This document shows positions 1-6,093 of a stretch of DNA of 6,093 bases, piece after piece (the stretch's first letter is position 1; the number at the start of each line of letters is the position of its first letter). The notes below the pieces were generated by a model that saw only the letters and a program-made list of their open reading frames with translations, was not told where the DNA came from and did no database searches. The position numbers and the translations under genes are program-made. The stretch lies in contig CBDVAP010000151.1 in NCBI GenBank assembly GCA_965372015.1, forward strand, positions 1-6,093, read 5' to 3'. This stretch comes from JACZSB01 sp965372015 (lineage in GTDB: Bacteria; Fidelibacterota; Marinisomatia; SCGC-AAA003-L08; TS1B11).

Positions 1-2
1 CT

Positions 3-827
3 ACCGTCCGTAACGCTTTGCGATCCACTGCCAACCTCATGTCCGCGCGCGAAAGTTACTCCGAGAAACGGCTGGACTTCATCAACTGGGCTCGGGACCA
101 GATCCAGAACGGTTTGTACAGCACTGAGGAAATCACCAGGAAAGTCACCGATGTTGTCAGCGGAGAACTGGTTACCAGAACCTTCAAACGGATCAAGCGG
201 AATGAAGCCACCGGCGAGCCGATCTATCTGTTCAATCCCTTGGCTGGCCTGGGGATCAGGATTTCGAACTTCGAAATCAAGGCCTTTAATTACGCCGAAA
301 AGGTCCGGGCGCAGATCGCGACACAGCAGGAGGCACTGATGGCCGTGGGGACTGCCCGAGCACAGGCCAAAGAAGCTGAGCAAAAGGCCCTCACCGTTGA
401 AGCTGAAGGTAAGGCGGAGGTGATGCGGGTCAAGTACGAGAAGGAACAAACCAAAATCGCCGCGGTAGTGCTGGCGGAGCAGGCCCTGGAAGTGGCCCGG
501 TTGGAACACCTGGCGGCCGTTGAGACCCGCCAGCGGGATATCCTGCTGGGCCAGGGTGAAGCCGAGCGCAAGCGCCTGGTGCTGGCGGCCGACGGCGCCC
601 TGTCCCAGAAACTGGAAACATTCGAAAAGATTCAGGGCCAATGGGCCCAGGCCTATGCGCAGCGTAATGTACCCCAATTGGTCATGGGCGGCACCGGCGC
701 TGACGGTGGTACCGACCGGGCCACCCTGGACTTCTCCCAGGCCATGCAGCTACTGGTGGCCAAGCAGCTGGGGCTGGACCTTTCCATACCGGCCGGGGGA
801 GGGACCTCTAAGCAGCCCAAGCAATAA
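3..827 (+). CDS. SPFH/band-7 (prohibitin-like) domain protein, 5'-truncated by window edge
   Basis: The reading frame is open from the first complete codon of the window to TAA at 825-827, giving 274 residues of a longer protein. A TTG at 18-20 is a possible but unlikely start, because family-like sequence (TVRNALRSTANLMSARESYSEKR) continues through it in two parts on either side. The first roughly 85 residues resemble the end of an SPFH domain (ARDQIQNGLYSTEE, then GLGIRISNFEIKAFNY). A long Ala/Glu/Lys/Gln-rich segment follows, at about 275-620 of the window, which should form a coiled coil; it contains EAEGKAEVMRVKYEKEQTK and GQGEAERKRLVLAADGA. The tail is Gly-rich and ends SKQPKQ. SPFH proteins oligomerise on membranes into ring or cage assemblies and often scaffold proteases or lipid microdomains. 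The N-terminal membrane anchor, if present, lies outside the window, so the subtype (prohibitin, flotillin, HflK/C or stomatin) cannot be assigned. No clear terminator follows. Confidence 0.8.
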   Translation, partial: TVRNALRSTANLMSARESYSEKRLDFINWARDQIQNGLYSTEEITRKVTDVVSGELVTRTFKRIKRNEATGEPIYLFNPLAGLGIRISNFEIKAFNYAEKVRAQIATQQEALMAVGTARAQAKEAEQKALTVEAEGKAEVMRVKYEKEQTKIAAVVLAEQALEVARLEHLAAVETRQRDILLGQGEAERKRLVLAADGALSQKLETFEKIQGQWAQAYAQRNVPQLVMGGTGADGGTDRATLDFSQAMQLLVAKQLGLDLSIPAGGGTSKQPKQ

Positions 828-920
828 GGGCGCCGTTTAGGTAGCGCCGGCACCACTGGACCACCGGCATCATTAACTATTCTAGGGGGATATTTGCAGT
901 CGCCTTAATTCGTATTTGCC

Positions 921-944
921 CACAATCATTGTGAGAATAATTCT
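921..944. promoter_or_regulatory. two abutting palindromes in AT-rich intergenic DNA, possible operator
   Basis: Bases 921-933 are a perfect palindrome, CACAAT-C-ATTGTG. Bases 934-944 are a second perfect palindrome, AGAAT-A-ATTCT, starting on the very next base. Both are short, odd-centred and dyad-symmetric, as sites for dimeric regulators often are. They lie about 160-180 bp upstream of the gene at 1101 and about 95 bp after the SPFH gene. A TATAAA hexamer overlaps the end (944-949), but no convincing -35 box is spaced correctly with it. AT-rich DNA gives short palindromes by chance, so function is inferred only. Confidence 0.25.
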
Positions 945-1039
945 ATAAATAATAACTGTGACTCATATTGAATGTGTGTTTTTATTGGGGCCTTTGGCGT
1001 GCGTATTGCTTAGAATAATGCGAGCCCCTGTGCTAAATG

Positions 1040-1068
1040 TTGCATTAATTATTTTCCGTTCGTAATAT
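1040..1068 (+). promoter_or_regulatory. putative sigma70-type promoter for the gene at 1101
   Basis: TTGCAT at 1040-1045 and TAATAT at 1063-1068 are separated by exactly 17 bases. This would place transcription start near 1075 and give a leader of about 25 nt before the ATG at 1101. The -35 box matches the consensus at only 3 of 6 positions and the -10 at 4 of 6. A second -10-like hexamer, TAGAAT (1011-1016), lacks a suitably spaced -35. The AT-rich sequence makes chance matches likely. Confidence 0.35.
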
Positions 1069-1100
1069 TCGCTATCCATTAATACATAAAGGATGAAGTT

Positions 1101-1457
1101 ATGCCTTTTGAAAAGTTTGTACCGTCCCAAAAAACTGTGGGCGCCCAAAAAAATCCGGAAGCAAAAATGCTTAAGGGGGGCCAGATTTCATTAAACGGTC
1201 CGGCCTATGAGAAATTCCTGAAAGGTTCCACGCATGTGGAATTATACTACGATCCGATCACCAAAAAGATCGGTCTCAAGGGCAAGAAATATGGCACTAA
1301 GGCCGCCTTCAAACTGCGCTCCGTAGGCAAAGGCAAATCCACTTACCGGGTAAATGCTACGCCATTGATCGAGCATTACAACCTGCGCATCACCGGTAAA
1401 GTGCCACTAAATATGGGTTGGAACGAAGCCGAAAACCTGTTGGAATTGACCTTTTAA
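1101..1457 (+). CDS. small basic protein of unknown function (118 aa)
   Basis: I do not recognise a named family. The ATG at 1101 follows AAAGGAT (1088-1094) with 6 bases between, a good ribosome binding site, and the gene is followed 18 bp later by a strong terminator, so it looks like a real single-gene unit. The protein is lysine-rich and has no signal peptide, membrane segment or cysteines. Its layout is a basic head (residues 1-26), a strand-rich core with GGQISLNGPAYEKFL (26-40) and VELYYDPITKKIGLKGKKYG (46-65), then TYRVNATPLIEHYNLRITGK (81-100) and an acidic end (NEAENLLELTF). The 'GQISLN..AYE...VELYYD...K.IGLK' pattern recalls, from memory, small unnamed proteins of similar length, and loosely the AbrB/SpoVT fold, in which a short beta unit binds DNA. 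DNA binding is only a guess. It is less GC-rich (28 of 60 at 1141-1200) than the aconitase gene. Confidence 0.8.
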   Translation: MPFEKFVPSQKTVGAQKNPEAKMLKGGQISLNGPAYEKFLKGSTHVELYYDPITKKIGLKGKKYGTKAAFKLRSVGKGKSTYRVNATPLIEHYNLRITGKVPLNMGWNEAENLLELTF

Positions 1458-1475
1458 TATTCACTTGCAGGCCAG

Positions 1476-1506
1476 AAAAAGGGGGCGCTTACTCGTCCCC
1501 TTTTTT
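1476..1506. terminator. bidirectional intrinsic terminator between convergent genes
   Basis: AAAAAGGGG (1476-1484) pairs with CCCCTTTTT (1497-1505). The stem extends inward by G1485-T1496 (wobble in RNA), C1486-G1495 and G1487-C1494, closing a six-base loop, CTTACT. On the plus strand the stem runs into TTTTTTATTTT, ending the transcript of the gene at 1101. On the minus strand it ends in CCCCCTTTTT, so it could also stop transcription coming from aconitase, about 245 bp past that gene's stop. On the minus strand the inner G-T position becomes A-C, so the stem is slightly weaker there. Confidence 0.88.
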
Positions 1507-1748
1507 ATTTTCAATGCTACGGGTGTGGCACAGTCATTGTTTAAATTTTCGATCTCTGATCCAGCCCCGCCGGTACCTTCCATCATCGCTTTAACGACTT
1601 CGAGTTTAAGAAAACGACCCCAAAACCAGCGATTGTCATGGTAGACAAAGGCTCGATCTAATCTGGAAACTTTGTGTATGGGATGTATATGCCGCAGATT
1701 CCGCCCAAAAGTTTTAGCGTTGTCCAGGTGTTCCGTTTTCGACCGGCC
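1507..1748. other. gene-free stretch between terminator and aconitase stop
   Basis: No gene with a convincing start, ribosome binding site or family resemblance was found on either strand. On the minus strand the aconitase frame stays open after its TAG (1749-1751) for 95 more codons, to a TGA at 1461-1463, crossing the terminator. On the plus strand a short stop-bounded frame around 1565-1662 reads with a protein-like texture (KKTTPKPAIVMVDKGSI). Third-position GC is not raised in the minus frame, unlike in aconitase, which argues against coding. It could be 3' untranslated sequence or a decayed gene. Confidence 0.4.
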
Positions 1749-4007
1749 CTATTCGTCGGCGGCGATCACGTTCAAGGATGAACCGGCTTTGAACCAGTCT
1801 ATCTGGGCCTCATTCAGGGTGTGCTTGAGCGGTAGGGTTTCTTCGGTTCCGTCGCTGTGATGCAGCACCAGCGCCACCTGTGACCCGGGCGCCAATGCGG
1901 TCAGTCCCGCCAGGGTGACCTTATCGTCGGCCCGAATCTTCTCGTAGTCCGCCGGCTGCTCGAAAACGAGGGGCAGAACCCCCTGCTTCTTCAAGTTGGT
2001 CTCGTGGATGCGGGCAAAGCTTTTGACGATGATGGCCCGTCCCCCCAGATGCCTCGGTTCCATGGCGGCGTGCTCCCGGCTGGAGCCTTCACCGTAGTTC
2101 TCCTCGCCGATGCCGACCCAACCGTAGCCCTGGTCCCGGTAGGCCCGGGCGATGGCGCTCAACTTGACCCCCGACTCCCCCGATAGCAGGTTGTGGCCCT
2201 CACCAGGCTGATCCGAGAAGACGTTATTTACGCCGATAAACAGGTTATCACTGATATTGTCCAGGTGGCCCCGAAATCTGAGCCAGGGACCGGCGGGGGA
2301 AATATGATCGGTAGTGCACTTGCCCCGGGCCTTGAAAAGCACCAACAGATTTTCCAGATCGCTGCCCTCCCAGGGTGGAAACGGCTCCAACAGCTGCAAT
2401 CTTTCACTGCTCGGGCTCACAGCGATCTTCACCCCTTTGCCGGAGCCGCTGGGAGCCTGGTAACCGGCTTCTCCCACCTCGAAGCCGGCTGCGGGCAGCT
2501 CATCCCCCTCGGGCGGGGATAGCAGCGCCCCACCGTCCGGGCCCGGCAACGGGTCGGTGAGGGGATTGAAGGATAGTCTGCCCGCCAGGGCCAGGGCGGT
2601 CACTATTTCGGGGCTGGCGATAAAGGCCAGGGTGTCCGGGTTGCCGTCGTTGCGCCGAGCGAAATTCCGGTTAAAGGAAGTTATGATGCTATTCCTACCG
2701 GCCGGCATGCCGGAACGCTGCCACTGGCCGATGCACGGCCCGCAGGCATTGGCCATCACCACCCCGCCGATGGCCGTGAGGGTTTCCAGTTGCCCGTCGC
2801 GGGCGATGGTGGCCCTGATCTGCTCGGAACCAGGGGTGATCAGGAACTGGGAACTGGCTTTCAGCCCTCGCTCGATAGCCTGCCGGGCCACATGGGCCGC
2901 CCGGCTGAGATCCTCGTAGGACGAATTGGTGCAACTGCCGATCAATGCCACACCGATATCATCCGGGTAGTCGTTTTCTATGGCATCCTGGGCCATCTTT
3001 GAAATCGGCCGGGCCAGGTCCGGCGTGAAGGGACCCACGATATGGGGCTCCAGGGCGGCCAGATCAATCTCGACTATCTGATCATATACTCCTTCAGGGT
3101 CGGCCAGCACATCCGGATCGGCCTGCAAGTACGCCCGGTGACTGTCGGCCAGCTCGGCGATCTCCTCTCGGCCGGTAGCCCGCAGATAGGCGCTGATCCG
3201 ATCATCATAGGGGAAAATAGAAGTTGTGGCGCCGATCTCCGCGCCCATGTTGGTGATGGTGGCCTTGCCGGTGGCGCTGATGGAGGCGGTGCCGGGGCCA
3301 AAATATTCCACGATCTTGCCCGTGCCGCCCTTAACGCTCAGGATACCGGCCAGCTTCAGGATGACGTCCTTGGGGGCGGTCCAGCCACGCAGGCTGCCGG
3401 TGAGGTGCACCCCGATCAGGCCCGGCCACTGCAGCTCCCAGGGCAACCCGGCCATGACGTCCACGGCGTCGGCGCCACCCACACCGACGGCAATCATCCC
3501 CAATCCACCGGCGTTGACGGTGTGAGAGTCGGTGCCGATCATCATCCCGCCGGGGAAGGCGTAGTTCTCCAGTACCACCTGGTGGATGATCCCGGCGCCG
3601 GGCTTCCAGAAACCGAGGCCGTACTTGTCGGCCACACTTTTGAGAAAGGCATAGACTTCGTCATTTTCAGAGGTGGCGGCCTGCAGGTCCTCCGTCGCCC
3701 CCACCCGGGCTCGAATCAGGTGGTCGCAATGGACGGTGGTGGGCACGGCGGCGGTTTGGCGGCCGCTGCGCATGAACTGCAGTAAGGCCATCTGGGCGGT
3801 GGCGTCCTGCAACGCCACCCGGTCGGGGTTCAGGTTGGTATAGGATTCGCCCCGCCGGGGCAGGTCGGCGGGTTGACTTTCGGCCAGGTGGGCGAACAGG
3901 ATCTTCTCCGTCAGGGCCAGGGGGCGGCCCAGCCGCTTGCGGGCCCAGGCGGTTCGCTCTGCCAGCCGGGAGTAAAGACCTTCAACGATCTGTAGCGTGT
4001 CTTTCAT
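1749..4007 (-). CDS. acn: aconitate hydratase, mitochondrial-type (TCA cycle, [4Fe-4S])
   Basis: Aconitase isomerises citrate to isocitrate through cis-aconitate in the TCA cycle, in the cytoplasm. The 752-aa sequence follows mitochondrial aconitase almost end to end: VALQDATAQMALLQF (64-78), HCDH (93-96), GFWKPGAGIIHQ (132-143), GTDSHTVNAGGLG (158-170), GGADAVDVMAG (177-187) and MGAEIGATTSIFPY (254-267). The cluster cysteines are C359 (GSCTNSSYED) and C422/C425 (ANACGPCIGQW). Catalytic-region residues D95/H96, D160/H162, and S642, S643 and R644 in GEGSSREHAA are present. The swivel domain occupies the last 190 or so residues (KCTTDHISPAGPW at 563-575 through EEN to the end). The length is normal for the type without a transit peptide, so the enzyme should be active. 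The ATG at 4005-4007 is preceded by AGGG at 4 nt spacing; a leading purine-rich AGGGG lies further up. It is the last gene of the minus-strand run, 41 bp after DUF2442, and strongly GC-rich (46 of 60 at 3421-3480). Confidence 0.98.
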   Translation of the reverse strand: MKDTLQIVEGLYSRLAERTAWARKRLGRPLALTEKILFAHLAESQPADLPRRGESYTNLNPDRVALQDATAQMALLQFMRSGRQTAAVPTTVHCDHLIRARVGATEDLQAATSENDEVYAFLKSVADKYGLGFWKPGAGIIHQVVLENYAFPGGMMIGTDSHTVNAGGLGMIAVGVGGADAVDVMAGLPWELQWPGLIGVHLTGSLRGWTAPKDVILKLAGILSVKGGTGKIVEYFGPGTASISATGKATITNMGAEIGATTSIFPYDDRISAYLRATGREEIAELADSHRAYLQADPDVLADPEGVYDQIVEIDLAALEPHIVGPFTPDLARPISKMAQDAIENDYPDDIGVALIGSCTNSSYEDLSRAAHVARQAIERGLKASSQFLITPGSEQIRATIARDGQLETLTAIGGVVMANACGPCIGQWQRSGMPAGRNSIITSFNRNFARRNDGNPDTLAFIASPEIVTALALAGRLSFNPLTDPLPGPDGGALLSPPEGDELPAAGFEVGEAGYQAPSGSGKGVKIAVSPSSERLQLLEPFPPWEGSDLENLLVLFKARGKCTTDHISPAGPWLRFRGHLDNISDNLFIGVNNVFSDQPGEGHNLLSGESGVKLSAIARAYRDQGYGWVGIGEENYGEGSSREHAAMEPRHLGGRAIIVKSFARIHETNLKKQGVLPLVFEQPADYEKIRADDKVTLAGLTALAPGSQVALVLHHSDGTEETLPLKHTLNEAQIDWFKAGSSLNVIAADE

Positions 4008-4048
4008 TTGGCCCTGATATTTCCCCTAAGGTAATCCTATAAACTTAT

Positions 4049-4351
4049 TCATCGAGATTGACGCTGATTCAGCCACTTCTTAAAAGACCCCTGACTTTCT
4101 CCAGATGGTCTCCCGGCCAGCAACCTCTCAACGCTGATATCCTCATCGATATCTTCCCAGTGGATACCTTGCCCTTTGCCGATGAGTCTCCAGTTTTTTC
4201 TCTCCTCCGGTGTCGAGTGAAGCAGCCGGGGGAACCAGTCCAGGGGGACTGCAATTGTTCGTCCATCGCTCAGGTCCACGCTCAGGCTATCCTCCGTTAC
4301 AGATACGCTCTCGGCGTTGGGAACTTCTATTTCAACGGCCGAAGTAGTCAT
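4049..4351 (-). CDS. DUF2442 domain protein (100 aa)
   Basis: The protein carries the hallmark DUF2442 pattern: LSVDLSDGRTIAVPLDWFPRL (split here as LSVDLSDGR at 23-31 and TIAVPLDWFPRL at 32-43), then STPEERKNW (46-54) and GIHWEDIDEDISVERLLAG (62-80). The C-terminal tail (81-100) is basic and polar. The start is well supported: GGAGG (plus-strand 4358-4362) lies 6 bases before the ATG at 4349-4351. DUF2442 proteins are small, of unknown biochemistry, and are often encoded next to DUF4160 proteins in a pair suspected to be a toxin-antitoxin-type module. Here no DUF4160 gene is visible; the gene instead begins 24 bp after the HEPN-like gene, with which it is probably co-transcribed. Family assignment is secure; role is inference. 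Confidence 0.9.
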   Translation of the reverse strand: MTTSAVEIEVPNAESVSVTEDSLSVDLSDGRTIAVPLDWFPRLLHSTPEERKNWRLIGKGQGIHWEDIDEDISVERLLAGRPSGESQGSFKKWLNQRQSR

Positions 4352-4375
4352 GACAGGCCTCCGTGAGGAACTTGC

Positions 4376-4834
4376 TCAGTCATTTTCTTCGGCGATGCTT
4401 GGCATAAACACAGGCATCAATATCTTCCTATGAGGATTCCAAATCATTCCGACGATTTGAATACAGAATCTTGGTAGACCACCAATGGCTTTGCCCGGTG
4501 GGAATGATTCAAGCGTTTTATTTATATAGTCGCTTTCACTATCACTGAGAGCAAAAAATGGTTCGTGTGCAGCCTTATTCCTCAGACGACGGAACCAATC
4601 AAGGATTTCAAAAGAGTGGTCGTTAATTAAACCGATTTCATTTAGCAGGACGAGTTTTACAGATTGAGGGTAGTCTCGGGAATCCTTGATCTTCTTCGCA
4701 CGCTTGCACTTTGCTTCTATAATCACATTCAGAAGCAGCTCTATCTCTCCGTGAGTGACGATAACGAGCAGCCGCTCGTTATCTTTTACTCTCGCGATCT
4801 CCTTGCTAAACTTTATAAACTGATCTTCTTCCAT
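4376..4834 (-). CDS. MltR/DUF4145-like protein with HEPN-type R-x4-H motif (152 aa)
   Basis: The architecture resembles the mannitol-operon-repressor (MltR)/DUF4145 group of helical proteins: THGEIELLLNVIIEAK (27-42), a segment SVKLVLLNEIGLI (58-70), and ILDWFRRLRNKAAHEPFFAL (77-96). The last contains R85-N-K-A-A-H90, the R-x4-H signature that in HEPN-domain ribonucleases forms the active site. MltR-like proteins share that fold but are not all nucleases, so activity is unproven. I chose the ATG at 4832-4834 (MEEDQFIKF) because GGAAG sits 5 bases upstream and family-like sequence starts there. The frame stays open up to a TTG at 5003-5005, but the extra 57 residues overlap the toxin remnant and look non-coding. 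Base composition is low in GC (20 of 60 at 4501-4560) next to aconitase, suggesting transfer. It could be a repressor-like, toxin-like or uncharacterised protein. Confidence 0.8.
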   Translation of the reverse strand: MEEDQFIKFSKEIARVKDNERLLVIVTHGEIELLLNVIIEAKCKRAKKIKDSRDYPQSVKLVLLNEIGLINDHSFEILDWFRRLRNKAAHEPFFALSDSESDYINKTLESFPPGKAIGGLPRFCIQIVGMIWNPHRKILMPVFMPSIAEEND

Positions 4835-4886
4835 GACATCTTCCAACAAATTATTATTACACGGCCCCTTCGTAGTGTGCCTACGC

Positions 4887-5012
4887 TCACTCTTGCCAAA
4901 CCTCGCCATCTGTATTGCGCAACCACTCTTGAGTCGTTGCGCATGCAATAGTAAGAATGCGAAGGGATAAATCCCGCTCTGCTTCCGGTCGTAGACGAAC
5001 ACCAAGGCTCAT
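4887..5012 (-). pseudogene. truncated RelE/ParE-family toxin, N-terminal remnant
   Basis: The ATG at 5010-5012 overlaps the antitoxin stop (ATGA), the classical coupling of an antitoxin to its toxin. The frame begins MSLGVRLRPEAERDLS, which resembles the first strand and helix start of ParE/RelE-type toxins (family-typical 'RPEAE.DL'). After residue 16 the resemblance is lost, and the frame ends at TGA (4887-4889) after 41 residues; these toxins are normally about 90-105. Neither of the other two minus-strand frames down to 4835 shows the rest of the toxin, and only 177 bp remain before the next gene, too little for the missing part. The catalytic C-terminal half is therefore deleted or replaced rather than just frameshifted. 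It is inferred inactive; an alternative reading is that it is only untranslated spacer. Confidence 0.65.
4916..4943. repeat. 28-nt near-perfect inverted repeat inside the toxin remnant
   Basis: The outer arms TGCGCAAC (4916-4923) and GTTGCGCA (4936-4943) are exact reverse complements. Inside, ACTC (4925-4928) pairs with GAGT (4931-4934) around a two-base centre, leaving only C4924 opposite C4935 unpaired. The dyad therefore covers 12 of 13 pairs. It has no T-tract, so it does not look like an intrinsic terminator. It lies where the sequence no longer resembles the toxin and about 80-110 bp upstream of the HEPN-like gene, so it could be an operator for that gene or the trace of a small inserted palindromic element. 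Confidence 0.6.
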
Positions 5013-5218
5013 AATTTGCGTCGGATATCAGCCACAGCCTCCGCAGCCAAACGTCCATGGTTCGTATCAGCCTCGTAGGCATCAAGACGTCGGTCAAGTT
5101 CATCCCTCTGTTCGGCGGTAAGTGGCAGGACTTGTTGGTCAGCAGCGATGCTATCCCACAGATCCTCAACGAGTTTGATCCTATCTTCAACAGGCAGCTC
5201 TTGCAGTTTGGGATTCAT
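5009..5218 (-). CDS. addiction module component antitoxin (PF09720/TIGR02574-like), 69 aa
   Basis: The protein has the family's characteristic start, LPVEDRIKLVEDLWDSIAAD (8-27), followed by LPLTAEQRDELDRRLDAYEAD (32-52) and a basic end (ADIRRKL, 63-69). This family is the short, partly unstructured antitoxin found just ahead of RelE/ParE toxins, whose activity it blocks by wrapping around them. The length is complete for the family. GAGG sits 7 bases before the ATG (plus-strand 5216-5218). Its stop codon overlaps the start of the toxin remnant as ATGA, the normal arrangement. As the toxin is truncated, the antitoxin is either an orphan on its way to loss or retained for another reason, such as neutralising a homologous toxin elsewhere. 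No clear own promoter is seen in the 59 bp after ahcY, so it may be read from the ahcY transcript. Confidence 0.9.
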   Translation of the reverse strand: MNPKLQELPVEDRIKLVEDLWDSIAADQQVLPLTAEQRDELDRRLDAYEADTNHGRLAAEAVADIRRKL

Positions 5219-5252
5219 CGTATGGCCTCGTTCATTCCTGATGCTTTTTAGG

Positions 5253-5269
5253 GCGGTCCGGCTGACCGC
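5253..5269. other. perfect 6-bp hairpin between ahcY and the antitoxin, possible operator
   Basis: GCGGTC (5253-5258) and GACCGC (5264-5269) are reverse complements around a 5-base centre. It lies in the 59-bp gap between the ahcY stop and the antitoxin start. Neither strand has a T-tract after it; on the minus strand it is followed by CCTAAAAA. It therefore is not a standard intrinsic terminator for ahcY. Toxin-antitoxin operons often have dyad operators bound by the antitoxin at this position, which makes that a reasonable guess. Confidence 0.4.
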
Positions 5270-5277
5270 TCACCCCC

Positions 5278-6093
<816 letters not shown>

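Noticed and set aside
829..868. GC-rich inverted repeats just after the SPFH gene as a terminator (GGCGC/GCGCC and GCCGG/CCGGC)
   Set aside because: The arms are only 5 bp, compete with each other, and no T-tract follows.
963..1148. Minus-strand open frame of 61 aa overlapping the start of the 118-aa gene
   Set aside because: It lies across an AT-rich leader and the start of a better-supported gene on the other strand, with no ribosome binding site of note or recognisable family.
1672..1860. Plus-strand open frame of 62 aa at the 3' end of aconitase
   Set aside because: Half of it is antisense to the aconitase C-terminus and it has no ribosome binding site or recognisable motif.
3042..3785. 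Plus-strand open frame of 247 aa opposite aconitase
   Set aside because: It is a GC-rich antisense shadow of a gene with overwhelming family support; its Gly/Ala/Asp-rich translation shows no domain.
4871..4885. Short inverted repeat CGTAG-5-CTACG near the toxin remnant
   Set aside because: Five-base arms are expected by chance and nothing else supports a function.
4835..5005. N-terminal extension of the HEPN-like gene up to a TTG at 5003-5005 (209 aa in total)
   Set aside because: The extra 57 residues do not look like the family, overlap the toxin remnant and lack a matching ribosome binding site, whereas the ATG at 4832-4834 has GGAAG at good spacing.
5253..5269. Hairpin after ahcY as an intrinsic terminator
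   Set aside because: No T-tract follows on the minus strand (CCTAAAAA instead), so it is listed only as a possible operator.

Overview
The window looks like a piece of a chromosome (or metagenomic contig) from a Gram-negative-like bacterium, GC-rich in its core genes and AT-rich in its accessory parts. Two core metabolic genes are unmistakable: a mitochondrial-type aconitase (about 752 aa) and the C-terminal 271 aa of S-adenosylhomocysteine hydrolase. The mitochondrial-type aconitase is typical of groups such as Bacteroidota, Marinimicrobia and some former Deltaproteobacteria rather than enteric bacteria. That lineage hint is inference only; no rRNA or other marker is present.

Layout. (1) 3-827, plus strand: the 3' part of an SPFH/band-7 (prohibitin-like) gene whose start lies outside the window. 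(2) 828-1100: an AT-rich, gene-free stretch with two abutting palindromes at 921-944 and a plausible promoter at 1040-1068. (3) 1101-1457, plus strand: a small basic protein of unknown function with a good ribosome binding site. (4) 1476-1506: a strong hairpin terminator, T-rich on both sides, between convergent genes. (5) 1749-4007, minus strand: aconitase. (6) 4049-5218, minus strand: an accessory island of small genes. Read in transcription order these are an antitoxin of the 'addiction module component' family, the N-terminal stub of its RelE/ParE-type toxin (ATGA overlap, then truncated), a MltR/DUF4145-like protein with an R-x4-H (HEPN-like) motif, and a DUF2442 protein. (7) 5278-6093, minus strand: ahcY, running off the window end.

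From ahcY down to aconitase everything reads on the minus strand with short gaps (59, 24 and 41 bp between intact genes), so read-through transcription is possible. The metabolic genes belong to the methyl cycle (ahcY) and the TCA cycle (acn) and are not obviously linked to each other. The small genes between them look like a toxin-antitoxin-type island that has decayed and been partly replaced.

The most interesting points are the intact antitoxin beside a broken toxin, the neighbouring HEPN-like/DUF2442 pair, a 28-nt near-perfect inverted repeat inside the dead toxin, and the uncharacterised protein at 1101-1457. I see no CRISPR array, tRNA, rRNA or complete mobile element.
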